A DNA stretch of 64,000 nucleotides from Streptomyces sp. NBC_00572 (GCF_026341815.1 NZ_JAPENX010000001.1:5022001-5086000), one strand, 5' to 3'; shown: positions 25,825-34,781, counted from the first letter of the stretch. The notes: generated by a model not told the origin, from the sequence alone. Translations and numbers: made by a program.

Positions 25825-27243
25825 TCAGTCCGCGATCTCGACCGACTCCCGCTGCGGCTCCTCCTGCCGCGGCTTCCCCTTCTGCGTGATGCCCTGGAGG
25901 AGCTGGGCGAGGTCCACCCCGGTCGTGGACGACAGGAGTTCCATGCCCTGGGCGACGTTGTCCGTGACGGTACGGGTCAACCGGCTCGCCCCGTCCGTCG
26001 AGATGACCGTCATCTTCTCTACGGCCGACAGCGGCTCGGACGCCTTGGCCACGACCTGGGGCAGGACTTCGACGAGCATCTGGAGGACGGCCGCGTCCCC
26101 GTACCGGGCGAAGGCGTCGGCCTTCTTCTGCATGGCTTCGGCTTCGGCGGAGCCCTTCGCGGCGATCGCCGCGGCCTGGGCCTCGCCTTCGATGCGTACG
26201 GCGTCGGCCAGGGCCGCGCGGTGGGCCTTCTCGCCCTCACCGGTGAGCCTGGCCCGCTGCGCGTCCGCCTCGGCCTCCTTGACCAGGGCGATACGGCGGG
26301 CCTCGGCCTCCTGCTCGGCCTGGTAGCGGGCGGCGTCGGCGGGCTTGCGGACCTGGGTGTCGAGCTGGCGGTCGGTCAGCTCGGCCTGGCGCGCGGCGAC
26401 CTTCTCCTGCTCCGTCAGGATGTCCTGCTGGCGGGCGGCCTCGGCGAGCGGGCCTGCGGCGTTCGCCTGGGCGGCGGCCTCGTCCGTCTGCGCCTTGATC
26501 TCGGCCTGCTTCAGGTAGAGGGTCCGCTGGGCGATCGCGATCTCCTCCTCCGCCTTCAGCCGCGCCTCTTCGGAGGCGCGGCGTGCGACGGCCTCGGCGA
26601 TGTCCGCCTCCTGCTTGGCACGCGCGGCCTCGGGACGGCCGAGGTCTTCGAGGTACGAGCCCTCGGTGGTGATGTCCTGGATCTGGAAGGCGTCCAGGAC
26701 CAGGCCCTGCCCGGAGAGACTGGCCTCCGCCTCCTCGGCGACCTGCCCGGCGAACGCGGCCCGGTCCCGGATGATGTCCTCGACCGACATCCGTCCCACG
26801 ATGGAACGCAGCGCGCCCGACAGCACCTCCTGGGTGAAGCCGACGATGCCGTTCTGCTGCATCAGGAACCGCTGCGCGGCCGCCCGAATCGAGTCCTCGG
26901 TGCCGCCGACCTTGACGATCGCGACACCTTCGAGGTTGGCCTTCACACCGCGCAGGGTGACCGCGCCGCGGACCGCGACGGGGATGTGACGGCTGGAGAG
27001 GTCGAGCGTGAACTTCTGCTGCACGAACGGGACGACGAACACACCGCCACCGACCACGACCTTCTGGCCGCTGTTGTCGGTGAACACCCGCCCCGTGGCC
27101 GGGTCGGTGGCCTTCTTGCCGCGCCGGCCGGTGATGATGAACGCCTCGCTGGGGCCGGCCACCTTGTAGCGCGTGACGACGACGAGGCCGAGCAGGACGA
27201 CGAGGACGACTATTCCCACGACAGCGGTCAGGACAGGGCTCAT
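25825..27243 (-). CDS. Flotillin-family protein (SPFH domain)
   Basis: 472 aa from ATG 27243. One membrane-inserting N-terminal segment (residues 2-25, LTAVVGIVVLVVLLGLVVVT) precedes the SPFH domain (residues 30-200, PSEAFIITGRRG, VKANLEGVAIVKVG). Residues 205-390 form the Ala/Glu-rich flotillin coiled coil (EAVARRASEEARLKAEEEIA). The C-terminal part is the oligomerisation region (LVEVLPQVVAKASEPLSAVE). It likely scaffolds membrane microdomains. The NfeD-like gene upstream is the usual partner. Short direct repeats lie just before the start. Confidence 0.93.
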   Translation of the reverse strand: MSPVLTAVVGIVVLVVLLGLVVVTRYKVAGPSEAFIITGRRGKKATDPATGRVFTDNSGQKVVVGGGVFVVPFVQQKFTLDLSSRHIPVAVRGAVTLRGVKANLEGVAIVKVGGTEDSIRAAAQRFLMQQNGIVGFTQEVLSGALRSIVGRMSVEDIIRDRAAFAGQVAEEAEASLSGQGLVLDAFQIQDITTEGSYLEDLGRPEAARAKQEADIAEAVARRASEEARLKAEEEIAIAQRTLYLKQAEIKAQTDEAAAQANAAGPLAEAARQQDILTEQEKVAARQAELTDRQLDTQVRKPADAARYQAEQEAEARRIALVKEAEADAQRARLTGEGEKAHRAALADAVRIEGEAQAAAIAAKGSAEAEAMQKKADAFARYGDAAVLQMLVEVLPQVVAKASEPLSAVEKMTVISTDGASRLTRTVTDNVAQGMELLSSTTGVDLAQLLQGITQKGKPRQEEPQRESVEIAD

Positions 27244-27245
27244 GC

Positions 27246-27310
27246 GGAAATCCCTCGAATTGAATGAACGGATCGATGAACGGGTCGATGAACGGGTCAA
27301 TGAATGAAGA
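27246..27310. repeat. 12-bp direct repeats before the flotillin start
   Basis: Three to four imperfect copies of GATGAACGGGTC occupy 27258-27303, in the 90-nt gap between the NfeD-like gene and the flotillin start. On the coding strand they place repeated Cys-free Ile/Arg/Ser codons before the ATG, but there is no sign that they are translated. A change in copy number would alter the gap length. Confidence 0.6.
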
Positions 27311-27333
27311 GAGTTGGTCGAGCGGTGGGAAGG

Positions 27334-27852
27334 TCAGCGCTCTACGGGGCGGACCGTGACCGACGTCGGTGACAGCACCGACTCCACCCACACCTCGGCA
27401 CCCCGCTCGACCGGAGCGGCCGCCTTCGCCGCGTATTTCACCGGCTGGCCGGCGAGATACAGCAGGACCTCGCCGTAGCCCCCGGCGGGAATCGCCGTGA
27501 CGACCGCGCCCGATGTGCCCGTCAGGTCCTCGCCCCGCGGTGCGGGCGCTCCTCCGTCCCGGAGCAGCGCCCGGCTGAACCGCCAGGTCAGCCAGCCCAC
27601 CAGGGCGCCCGCGGCGATGCCCGTGAGGGTCGCGACGACCGCTCCGGCGCCGGCCGCGCCCGTCGCGATCGCGCCCGTGAATCCGAGCGCCGACACGAAT
27701 CCGGCGATCACCGGGAGCGAAAGGAATCCGTCGAGGCCGCCGCCGAGACTTTCCGGGATGCCGTCCAGGACGCCGTCCAAGAAGCCGTCGAGGACGAGGG
27801 AGAGCGCCAGGACGGCAAGTCCCGCGATGCCGAATCCCAGAAACCATTCCAT
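27334..27852 (-). CDS. NfeD-like membrane protein, flotillin partner
   Basis: 172 aa from ATG 27852. Two or three membrane helices (residues 5-22 and 45-95, the latter Ala/Gly-rich) are followed by a small OB-fold domain at residues 110-172 (DLTGTSGAVVTAIPAGGYGE, VWVESVLSPTSVTVRPVE). This is the arrangement of the short NfeD/YuaF type without the protease domain. It precedes the flotillin gene on the same strand, as YuaF precedes FloT in Bacillus. Probably both work together in membrane organisation. Confidence 0.85.
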   Translation of the reverse strand: MEWFLGFGIAGLAVLALSLVLDGFLDGVLDGIPESLGGGLDGFLSLPVIAGFVSALGFTGAIATGAAGAGAVVATLTGIAAGALVGWLTWRFSRALLRDGGAPAPRGEDLTGTSGAVVTAIPAGGYGEVLLYLAGQPVKYAAKAAAPVERGAEVWVESVLSPTSVTVRPVER

Positions 27853-27944
27853 GCGCCGATCCCCCTTGCTCGCCCCTTGTCGTCCTTGCTCCCCCTCGAT
27901 CCCCCTCTATTTCTGAATTGTTCCATGTAAGCAGCGTGTAGGAC

Positions 27945-27962
27945 ATGGGTGTCAGCACCCAT
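27945..27962. promoter_or_regulatory. Inverted repeat in the NfeD/BlaI divergent region
   Basis: A perfect 7-bp inverted repeat, ATGGGTG-tcag-CACCCAT, lies between the leftward NfeD-like gene and the rightward BlaI-like gene, 67 nt upstream of the latter's start. It could be an operator for BlaI or another regulator. The symmetry is seen directly; the function is a guess. Confidence 0.35.
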
Positions 27963-28028
27963 TGGCCATCGATGGGGCTCCCGCCGTTCAGTACGATGGG
28001 CTGCTGTTCTTACGTGGAGGAGGGCGAC

Positions 28029-28433
28029 GTGACGGACCGGAGCGAGGGCGCGGCGGAGCCCTCCCCGCGCAGGCGTGGCCAGGGAGAACTGGAGTCCCAG
28101 GTGCTCGCCGTGCTGCGCGAGGCGTCCGAGCCCGTGCCCGTGGCGTGGGTACGGGAACGCCTCGGGGGTGCTCTCGCCTACACCACCGTCATCACCATCC
28201 TCACCCGCCTCCGGGCGAAGGGCGCCGTCGAGCGCGAGCGCGTCGGCCGCTCCTTCCGGTGGACGGCGGTCGCCGACGAGGCGGGGCTCGCCGCCCTGCG
28301 GATGCGGAAGGTGCTGGACGCGGAGGCCGACCGCCAGGCGGTCCTCGCCAGTTTCGTCACCGGGCTCTCGCCGAACGAAGAGCGACTCCTTCGTGAACTG
28401 CTCTCCAAGGCCGCCGAGGAGGAGGAAGGCTAG
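28029..28433 (+). CDS. BlaI/MecI/CopY-family repressor
   Basis: 134 aa from GTG 28029 behind GTGGAGGAGGG. The winged helix is clear (GELESQVLAVLREASEPVPV, AYTTVITILTRLRAKGAVER, VGRSFRW). The C-terminal helices (DRQAVLASFVTGLSPNEERL) form the dimer and cleavage-control part. In actinobacteria such repressors are paired with an M56 membrane peptidase whose gene is found here 5 nt downstream. The likely role is to repress this operon, and perhaps others, until the repressor is inactivated. Confidence 0.92.
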   Translation: MTDRSEGAAEPSPRRRGQGELESQVLAVLREASEPVPVAWVRERLGGALAYTTVITILTRLRAKGAVERERVGRSFRWTAVADEAGLAALRMRKVLDAEADRQAVLASFVTGLSPNEERLLRELLSKAAEEEEG

Positions 28434-28438
28434 CCGCC

Positions 28439-29395
28439 ATGGGAGTCTTCGTCTTCCTTCCCCTCGTCCTTCCGCTCACCGCGTGGCCGGTCGCCCGCCT
28501 CGCGGAACAGCGGCTCCACCCCCGTACCGCGACGCGTCTGCTCGCCGCCGTCGCCGGTGTCTCCGCCGTCTGCAGCACCCTCTGCCTCGGCCTGCTCATG
28601 ATCGTGGGCACCGCGCAACTGCCCGGCAACCCGCTCCCCGACAGCTGGTCGGACCCCGACGTGCGCGCGGCCCTCCCGTACGACGAGATCGCCGGCCGTG
28701 CGGCGATCCCGGTGCTGCTCGCCGTCCTCGTCTCGTGCGGCGCGGCGGCCTGGCGTCAGCTGCGGGTACGCCGACGGGTCGCGGGCGCACTCGTCGGGCT
28801 GCCGCCGACGTCCGTCGCGGTACTGCCGGACCGCACCCCCTACGCGTACGCACTCCCCGGCGGGCGGGGGCGCGGGCGGGCGCCGGGGCGGGTCGTCGTC
28901 AGTACCGGAATGCTGACCGGCCTCACCTCCGCCGAGCGCCGGGCCCTCTTCGCCCACGAGCGGGCCCACCTGGCCGGGCGTCACCACCGCCATCTCCTGA
29001 CGGTCCATCTCGCGGCGCGCGCGAACCCGTTCCTGCGCCCACTGCGTACCGCCGTCTCGTACACCGCCGAACGCTGGGCCGACGAGGAGGCGGCCGCCGA
29101 GGTCGGCAGCCGTCGCTCCGTCGCCCGCGCGATCGGCAAGGCGGCTCTTCTCGCGCCGCGCGCCCCGGCCGCCACACTCCCCGCCCTGACGGGCGCGGGC
29201 GCCGGCCCGGTGCCCCGACGGGTCGCGGCCCTGATGCGCCCGGCCCCGGTGGGTCGCGCGTGGCCGCCGGTCGGAACCGCCGTCGGACTCGCCGCCTGGG
29301 GCGCCGCCTTCGGTACGACGGTGTCGGCACTGTCCTCGGCCAACTCGGCGGTCACGCTGTTCCTGGTACTGCGCGGGGTCGCCGCACCGGTGTAG
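28439..29395 (+). CDS. M56-family membrane metallopeptidase
   Basis: 318 aa. Helices at residues 1-20, 35-60 and 80-105 and a C-terminal pair (residues 275-315) surround a zinc-peptidase core. The active site is HERAH within RRALFAHERAHLAGRHH, with a downstream acidic residue in ERWADEEA as the possible third ligand. The length and topology fit the short BlaR1-like M56 proteins of Streptomyces, which lack the extracellular sensor. It is paired with a BlaI-type repressor whose cleavage it may trigger; this is inferred from the family. Confidence 0.9.
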   Translation: MGVFVFLPLVLPLTAWPVARLAEQRLHPRTATRLLAAVAGVSAVCSTLCLGLLMIVGTAQLPGNPLPDSWSDPDVRAALPYDEIAGRAAIPVLLAVLVSCGAAAWRQLRVRRRVAGALVGLPPTSVAVLPDRTPYAYALPGGRGRGRAPGRVVVSTGMLTGLTSAERRALFAHERAHLAGRHHRHLLTVHLAARANPFLRPLRTAVSYTAERWADEEAAAEVGSRRSVARAIGKAALLAPRAPAATLPALTGAGAGPVPRRVAALMRPAPVGRAWPPVGTAVGLAAWGAAFGTTVSALSSANSAVTLFLVLRGVAAPV

Positions 29396-29477
29396 CCCGG
29401 CGGCGTTGCCCTGGACGAGTCCTGGGACGAGCCTTGGACGAGTCCCACGCGACTCCTGGACAACTCCAGGGCGAGTT

Positions 29478-29933
29478 CTAGAGGTCGAACTCGTGGGGCG
29501 GCAGGTCGAGGGTGAAGCACGCCTCGCGGACCACGGCCTGCTCCGTCTTGTCGAAGTCGCCGTCGGCGCCGCCGATGACGATGCCGATCTGGATGACGGC
29601 GCGCGCCTCGGCCGGCTTCTTCTTGGCCTTGGCGATCTCCTGCAACACGCTGACCTTGCCGAAGTCGAAGTCGGCGGTCAGCTTGTTCAGGTTGTCGTCG
29701 AAGCGGCGCTGCAGATCGATCGCGTCGAAGTTCTGCAGCACTTCGTTGGTCGAGATGAGCTGGGCGACCCGGCGGCGCTCGGCGGGGTCGATCGTCCCGT
29801 CGGCGGCGGCGACCAGTGCGCACATGGCCATGCTCGCGTCGCGGAACGCGCCGCTCTTCAGGTCGTTCTTCTTCGCCATCAGCTGGGTCTGCATCGTCGA
29901 TGCGGATTCCTTGAAGCGGTCCCACAGGGCCAT
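29478..29933 (-). CDS. TerB-family tellurite-resistance protein
   Basis: 151 aa from ATG 29933. Two acidic helical repeats typical of TerB are present: AAADGTIDPAERRRVAQLI and GGADGDFDKTEQAVVREA, each with the D-x-D/E ladder that binds metal. The whole protein is the TerB domain with a short helical N-terminus. Function within the Ter stress response is uncertain; no TerD, TerC or TerY gene is in the window. It is convergent with the M56 peptidase gene. Confidence 0.92.
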   Translation of the reverse strand: MALWDRFKESASTMQTQLMAKKNDLKSGAFRDASMAMCALVAAADGTIDPAERRRVAQLISTNEVLQNFDAIDLQRRFDDNLNKLTADFDFGKVSVLQEIAKAKKKPAEARAVIQIGIVIGGADGDFDKTEQAVVREACFTLDLPPHEFDL

Positions 29934-30022
29934 GAGCTCTCCAGACGTCGATTACTTCTACGGTCTTGTAGAACGTAGCAGTGGGGCGTGGAGTTCCCGG
30001 GACTTGAGAGGCGACCGCGCCG

Positions 30023-31270
30023 TCAGATGCCGAACAGCTGGAGCGAGGCCCACAGGGCCACCGTCGAGGCGGCGAGGGTGGCCGGGACCGTCAGGAGTCC
30101 GAGACGGGTGAACTCCCCGAGGGCGACCGGGTGGTCGTGGTCCTGGGCGATGCGGCGCCAGAGGAGGGTGGCGAGGGACCCTGCGTACGTGAGGTTGGGG
30201 CCGATGTTCACCCCGAGCAGCACGGCGAGCACCGCGCCCGGGCCCGAGGCCGCCGCGAGGGGGGCCAGGGCCAGGGTCGCGGGGAGGTTGTTGATGAGGT
30301 TGGCCAGGACCGCAGCAATGGCGGCGATGCCGAGCAGGGCCGGCAGTGAGGTGCCGTCGGGGAGGACGTGGGCGAGGGCGTCGCCGAGGCCGTTGTCGAC
30401 GACGGCCCGGACGACGACCCCGAGGGCCAGCACGAACGCGAGGAACGGCAGCGACGCCGAACGCACGAGCGCGCGTGGGCTGGTGCGGCGGCCGGCCAGG
30501 GCCCGTACGGCCAGGACGGTGGCGCCCGCCGCGGCCGCCCACGCCGGGTCCACGCCGGTCGCGGAGGCGAGGGCGAAGCCGCCGAGCGTCGCGGCCACGG
30601 TGAGCAGGGCGAAGAGGGGGAGCGCGACGGGCGCCGACGGTTCGGTGGGGGTCGCCGGGGCGGCGAGGTCGCGCGCGAAGAAGCGGCGGAAGACGACGTA
30701 CTCGACCGCGATCGCGGTCAGCCAGGGGAGCAGCATCAGCAGCGCGAACCGGGTGAAGCCGAGCCCGGTGGCCGTGAACGCGAGCAGGTTCGTGAGGTTC
30801 GAGACCGGCAGGAGCAGCGAGGCCGTGTTGGAGAGGTGGGCGCTCGCGTAGGCGTGGGGTCCGGGGCGGGCTCCCATGCGGGTGGCGGTCGCGAAGACCA
30901 CCGGGGTGAGCAGGACGACCGTCGCGTCCAGGCTCAGCGCGGCGGTGATCAGTGAGGCGAGGGCGAAGACGGCGCCGAGCAGTCGCTGCGGGCGGCGGCG
31001 GGACCAACGGGCCATCCAGGTGCCGCAGGCGTGGAAGAGCCCTTCGTCGTCGCAGAGCTTGGCGAGGACGAGGACGGCCGCGAGGAAGCCGATCACCGGT
31101 CCCAGCCGTTCCGCCTCCTCGCGCACGGCCTCGGGTGTGATCGCACCCACGGCCAGGACGGCGCCGGCGGCCGGTACGGCGAAGGCCGCCTCGGGCAGGC
31201 GGAACGGGCGGACGACGGCGCAGATCAGCACCACGGCCAGGGCGAGCAGGGACACGGACGCAACGAGCAT
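30023..31270 (-). CDS. ArsB/NhaD-type anion permease
   Basis: 415 aa from ATG 31270. Eleven to twelve hydrophobic segments occur with the ion-transporter-superfamily marks: LDATVVLLTPVVFATA in the first half, SNTASLLLPVSNLTNLLAF, then NNLPATLALAPLAA and LLGVNIGPNLTYAGSLATLL in the second half. These two pairs of Asn/Pro-rich turns are the substrate-binding hairpins. It may move arsenite, citrate or another anion; no arsenic genes are nearby. It is divergent from the GntR regulator across 220 nt and may be its target. Confidence 0.85.
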   Translation of the reverse strand: MLVASVSLLALAVVLICAVVRPFRLPEAAFAVPAAGAVLAVGAITPEAVREEAERLGPVIGFLAAVLVLAKLCDDEGLFHACGTWMARWSRRRPQRLLGAVFALASLITAALSLDATVVLLTPVVFATATRMGARPGPHAYASAHLSNTASLLLPVSNLTNLLAFTATGLGFTRFALLMLLPWLTAIAVEYVVFRRFFARDLAAPATPTEPSAPVALPLFALLTVAATLGGFALASATGVDPAWAAAAGATVLAVRALAGRRTSPRALVRSASLPFLAFVLALGVVVRAVVDNGLGDALAHVLPDGTSLPALLGIAAIAAVLANLINNLPATLALAPLAAASGPGAVLAVLLGVNIGPNLTYAGSLATLLWRRIAQDHDHPVALGEFTRLGLLTVPATLAASTVALWASLQLFGI

Positions 31271-31450
31271 GTGTTCGATGATCCGGGTCGCCTGGAGTGG
31301 CCCCTCCAGGGGGTGCCTCCGCCGGGCCCTCGGCATCCCCCGGTCCCGGGTCCTGCCCGGCGTCTCCGTGTACGGCGCCCACGACGTCGAGGACCACGCG
31401 TCGGCCCGTACATCGAGGACCACGCGCAGACCCGGAAAGAGCAACGTGAC

Positions 31451-31483
31451 ATTGTACGATGCTCCTCCGTGACTTCTCGGAGG
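31451..31483 (+). promoter_or_regulatory. Near-palindrome and hairpin over the gntR ribosome site
   Basis: ATTGTACGAT (31451-31460) is palindromic at eight of ten positions and could be an operator. Directly after it, CCTCCG (31464-31469) can pair with CGGAGG (31478-31483), which is the ribosome-binding site of the GntR gene, across an 8-nt loop. This could hide the site and lower translation. Both features are seen; the functions are inferred. Confidence 0.4.
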
Positions 31484-31490
31484 GCGCACG

Positions 31491-32177
31491 ATGGGTGACC
31501 TGAAGCAGTACGGCCTCGTCAGAGCGCAGGAGCGGCTCCGCGACCAGGTCGGGCACGCCCTCCGCGCGGCCCTGATCGCCGGCGAACTGCGGCCCGGCCA
31601 GGTCTACTCGGCCCCTGGTCTCGCGAGCGACCTCGGCGTCTCCGCGACCCCGGTCCGCGAGGCCATGCTCGATCTGGCCCGGGAGGGACTGGTCGAACCT
31701 GTCCGAAACAAGGGCTTCCGCATCACCGAGGTCAGCGAACGGGACCTCGACCAGTTCACCGAGCTGCGCACCCTCATCGAGGTGCCCACCATCGGCCGCA
31801 TCACGAGGAAGGCCGACCGGGAGCAGCTGGAGGCGCTGCGGCCGGTCGCCGAGGAAATCGTCTCGTGCGCCCGGGAGCACGACCTCATCGGCTATCTGGA
31901 GGCGGACCGCCGCTTCCACCTCGCGCTGCTCGCCCTCTCCGGCAACGACCGTCTGGTCGAGACGGTGGGGGAGCTGCGCAAGCGCTCCCGTCTCTACGGC
32001 CTGACCGGCCTGGACGAGGCGGGCAGGCTCGTCTCCTCCGCCGAGGAGCACCTGGAACTCCTCGACCTGATGATCGCCGGCGACGCGCGGGGCGCCGAGG
32101 CGTGCATGGTGCGTCACCTCGGCCACGTACGGTCGCTGTGGGCCGACGCCCGCGACGAACCGGTCGGACGCGCGTAG
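31491..32177 (+). CDS. GntR-family regulator, FadR/FCD subfamily
   Basis: 228 aa from ATG 31491. Residues 10-80 are the winged helix (RDQVGHALRAALIAGELRPG, ASDLGVSATPVREAMLDLA, NKGFRITEVSERDL). Residues 90-220 are the all-helical FCD ligand domain with metal-ligand positions Asp and His in EADRRFHLALLALSGN and EEHLELLDLMIAG, and the last in ACMVRHLGHV. It probably senses an organic acid. It may control the divergent permease or itself. Confidence 0.92.
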   Translation: MGDLKQYGLVRAQERLRDQVGHALRAALIAGELRPGQVYSAPGLASDLGVSATPVREAMLDLAREGLVEPVRNKGFRITEVSERDLDQFTELRTLIEVPTIGRITRKADREQLEALRPVAEEIVSCAREHDLIGYLEADRRFHLALLALSGNDRLVETVGELRKRSRLYGLTGLDEAGRLVSSAEEHLELLDLMIAGDARGAEACMVRHLGHVRSLWADARDEPVGRA

Positions 32178-32280
32178 GGCCGAAGGGTCGGGCGGATGCC
32201 TCGACAGGTGCCAACTGGGCGCGCTGCCACCGGGGTTCGAGCACCTGGACAGCGTCTTGAACCTCTATATGCTGACACCC

Positions 32281-33507
32281 ATGCTTTCTGCCGCCTCCGT
32301 GCCCGCGAACGCCGCAGCTTCCGTCTCCTCCGCGCCCACGCCGGCCACCGCGTCCCGGCTGGCCAATGTCGGTTCGTCGCCGGTACGGGAGATCCTGGCG
32401 CTGACCGCACGGCCCGAGGTGATCTCCTTCGCCGGCGGCCTGCCCGCTCCCGAGCTGTTCGACGTCGCGGGCATCCGGGCGGCGTACGACGGCGTCCTGG
32501 CGGACAACCCGCAGTACGCGCTCCAGTACTCGACGACCGAGGGCGACCCGGAGCTGCGCACCGCCGTCGCGGCCCGGCTGACCGCACGCGAACTGTCCAC
32601 CGAAGCCGACGACTTGCTCATCACGACGGGCTCGCAGCAGGCCCTCACGCTCCTCACCACCGCGCTCGTCGAACCGGGTGCCGTCGTGCTCGTCGAGGAC
32701 CCCTGTTACCTCGCGGCCCTCCAGACCTTCGGCTTCGCCGGCGCGCGGGTCGTTCCCGTGCCCACCGACGACCAGGGCATCATCCCGGAGGCCCTCGACG
32801 AGATCGCGGCGCGCGAGAAGCCGACCCTGCTCTACCTCGTGCCCACCTTCCAGAACCCCACGGGCCGCACCCTTCCCGTCGAGCGCCGCACCGCCGTCGC
32901 CGAGTCCGCCGCGCGGCTCGGATTCTGGATCGTCGAGGACGACCCGTACGGCGAGCTGCGGTACGACGGCGAGCGCGTCCCCTGGATCGCCGCCGACCCC
33001 GCGGCCGCCGACCGCACCGTGCTGCTCGGCTCCTTCTCCAAGGTGATGGCCCCCGGCCTCCGGCTCGGCTACCTGCGCGCGCCCGCCGGGCTGCGCCGCG
33101 CCTGCGTGATCGCCAAGCAGGCCGCCGACCTGCACACCTCGACCATCGACCAGGCCGCGGCCGCGCGGTATCTGCGCGACAGCGACCTCGACGCGCACGT
33201 CGCGGTGATGCGGGCGGCGTACCACGAGCGCCGGGACGCGATGCTCGGAGGCCTGTCGGCCGCGCTGCCGGAGGGCAGCCGCTGGAACCGGCCGGAGGGC
33301 GGCATGTTCATCTGGGTGACCCTGCCCGCCGGCCATGACGCGACGGCCCTCCTGAAGACCGCGGTCGGCCACGAGGTGGCGTACGTGCCGGGGGCGCCGT
33401 TCTTCTGCGGCGAGCCGGACCCGGGCGCGATGCGGCTCTCGTTCACCACCCACTCGGCCGACGAGATCAGGGAAGGCCTGCGCAGGCTGGCCAAGAGCTT
33501 CGCCTGA
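32281..33507 (+). CDS. PLP-dependent aminotransferase (LysN/2-aminoadipate type)
   Basis: 408 aa from ATG 32281; in-frame starts also exist at 32269 and 32257. The hexamer TATATG (32266-32271) could be a -10 box and would leave almost no leader before 32281. Class I/II fold: GLPAPELFD near the N-terminus, PLP-phosphate site TTGSQQALTLL, VPTFQNPTGRTL and DDPYGELRYDG. The Schiff-base Lys254 lies in GSFSKVMAPGLRLGYL. This family transaminates 2-aminoadipate, branched or aromatic amino acids. The actual substrate is not evident. No biosynthetic neighbours. Confidence 0.9.
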   Translation: MLSAASVPANAAASVSSAPTPATASRLANVGSSPVREILALTARPEVISFAGGLPAPELFDVAGIRAAYDGVLADNPQYALQYSTTEGDPELRTAVAARLTARELSTEADDLLITTGSQQALTLLTTALVEPGAVVLVEDPCYLAALQTFGFAGARVVPVPTDDQGIIPEALDEIAAREKPTLLYLVPTFQNPTGRTLPVERRTAVAESAARLGFWIVEDDPYGELRYDGERVPWIAADPAAADRTVLLGSFSKVMAPGLRLGYLRAPAGLRRACVIAKQAADLHTSTIDQAAAARYLRDSDLDAHVAVMRAAYHERRDAMLGGLSAALPEGSRWNRPEGGMFIWVTLPAGHDATALLKTAVGHEVAYVPGAPFFCGEPDPGAMRLSFTTHSADEIREGLRRLAKSFA

Positions 33508-33623
33508 GGCCGCACGGAAAGGGGCGGGCTTCACGCCGTGGGACTGCGGCGCGCCCTGGCCGCCCGAGCCGCGACCGCCCGAGCCCTGGTCGGTCGAGCC
33601 CTGACCGCCCGAGCCCTGGTCGG

Positions 33624-34109
33624 TCACGTCCGGCCAGGGAAGAAGTCGGCGCTCTGGACGTACTCCATCGCCTTGGTGAACTCCGGTTCGCCGAGGCGGC
33701 GTTCCATCTCCTCCGGGCTCAGGTCCTCCACACGGGTCTGGATCCAGTACAGATTGCCCAGCGGGTCGCGCACCCGCCCGACCCGGTCGCCGAAGAACAG
33801 GTGGGTGACCTCGGTGACCGAGGTGCCGCCGGCCGCGACGGCCTGCCGGTGCGTGGCGTCGGCGTCCTCGACGTAGAGCCGGAGGAAGCCCGGGGTCGGC
33901 GGCCACTCCGGCCGCGCGTCGAACATCATCACCACCGAGTCGCCGATCCGGACCTCCGCGTGCTGGACGGCTCCTTCCTCGTCGGCCATACATGCGAGCT
34001 CCTCCGCACCGAAGGCCCTCTTCAGGAAGTCGATGAGCGCCACGGTGTCGCGGGAGATGATCCACGGCGTCACCGTGTGATAGCCCTGGGGAACGGGATT
34101 CACGGACAT
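33624..34109 (-). CDS. VOC-superfamily (PhnB/glyoxalase-like) protein
   Basis: 161 aa from ATG 34109 with AGGAGG upstream. The fold of the glyoxalase/bleomycin-resistance family can be followed: TPWIISRDTVALIDFLKRAF, then VQHAEVRIGDSVVMMFD, FLRLYVEDADATHRQAVAAG and FGDRVGRVRDPLGNLYWIQT. It resembles PhnB-like members. Metal positions His and Glu are partly conserved. The activity is unknown; some relatives bind drugs or isomerise small carbonyl compounds. A short repeat (GAGTGCCTCT, about three copies) lies upstream at 34130-34160. Confidence 0.85.
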   Translation of the reverse strand: MSVNPVPQGYHTVTPWIISRDTVALIDFLKRAFGAEELACMADEEGAVQHAEVRIGDSVVMMFDARPEWPPTPGFLRLYVEDADATHRQAVAAGGTSVTEVTHLFFGDRVGRVRDPLGNLYWIQTRVEDLSPEEMERRLGEPEFTKAMEYVQSADFFPGRT

Positions 34110-34309
34110 CTGGCCGCCTCCTGGGGTGTGAGTGCCTCTGCGAGTGCCTCTTCGGATGCCTCTGGGTGATGACGACGCTAGTCCCGATCTAGGCCGATTC
34201 GTGTCCTGGACGGGCCTCGTTCGGCATTCGAACCGTCCTGGACCCCGCACCGGCCCATCACCTCGTGTCGTTGTTGGGCCGAACGGGTGAGGAGCGGGAG
34301 GATGTGCCC

Positions 34310-34741
34310 ATGAGTAGGTACGAGAGGTACGACGTCACCGACGAGCAGTGGGAGGGCCTCGCCCAGGTCGTGCCCCTGCGCGGCCGTGACGAATGGCCGT
34401 CCAGGGTCGACCACCGCACGATCCCCGAGCAGTACGAATCCGCCGAGCAGCGCCGCATGGTCGTGCTCCGCGTGCAGGTGTTCGCCGACGCCCGTGAGGT
34501 CGCCGAGTACCTGATCGCCCAGATCCCGGTGCTCCTCGATCTGACGAGCGCCGACACCGAGGTCGCCAAGCGCATCCTCGACTTCAGCAGTGGTGTGGTC
34601 TTCGGTCTCGGCAGCGGGATGCACCGCGTCGACCGGAACGTTTTTCTTCTCGCCCCGGCCGGTACGGAGGTCGAGGGTGCGGAGGGCGAGGACGAGGAGG
34701 GTGTCGTGGGCGGCCGGACCGCCGGCGTCCCCCGATCGTAG
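34310..34741 (+). CDS. SepF-like cell-division protein (paralogue)
   Basis: 143 aa from ATG 34310 with GGGAGGATG just upstream. The conserved SepF core covers residues 45-125: VLRVQVFADAREVAEYLIAQ, PVLLDLTSADTEVAKRILDF, then SGVVFGLGSGMHRVDRNVFL. The N-terminal membrane-binding helix is replaced by a short hydrophilic stretch, and a Glu/Gly-rich tail follows. Streptomyces have one SepF in the dcw cluster and additional SepF-like proteins; this is one of the latter because no division genes are nearby. It may tune FtsZ-ring formation. Confidence 0.88.
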   Translation: MSRYERYDVTDEQWEGLAQVVPLRGRDEWPSRVDHRTIPEQYESAEQRRMVVLRVQVFADAREVAEYLIAQIPVLLDLTSADTEVAKRILDFSSGVVFGLGSGMHRVDRNVFLLAPAGTEVEGAEGEDEEGVVGGRTAGVPRS

Positions 34742-34743
34742 GA

Positions 34744-34781
34744 AGGTCATCTAGCCGTAACGGTTCGTCAGGGAATGACCT
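34744..34781. repeat. Inverted repeat after the SepF-like gene
   Basis: AGGTCAT (34744-34750) and ATGACCT (34775-34781) can pair across 24 nt, within which CCGTAACGG gives a smaller stem. The structure lies between the SepF-like stop and the next start. It may be a weak terminator or attenuator. Confidence 0.4.

Noticed and set aside
25825..27852. A second conflict module around the flotillin gene
   Set aside because: Flotillin with NfeD is a housekeeping pair in many bacteria; nothing nearby links it to the 48-64 kb operon.
29478..29933. A Ter-type stress operon around the TerB gene
   Set aside because: Neighbouring genes are an M56 peptidase and an ion permease; no TerD, TerC, TerY or related gene was found in the window.
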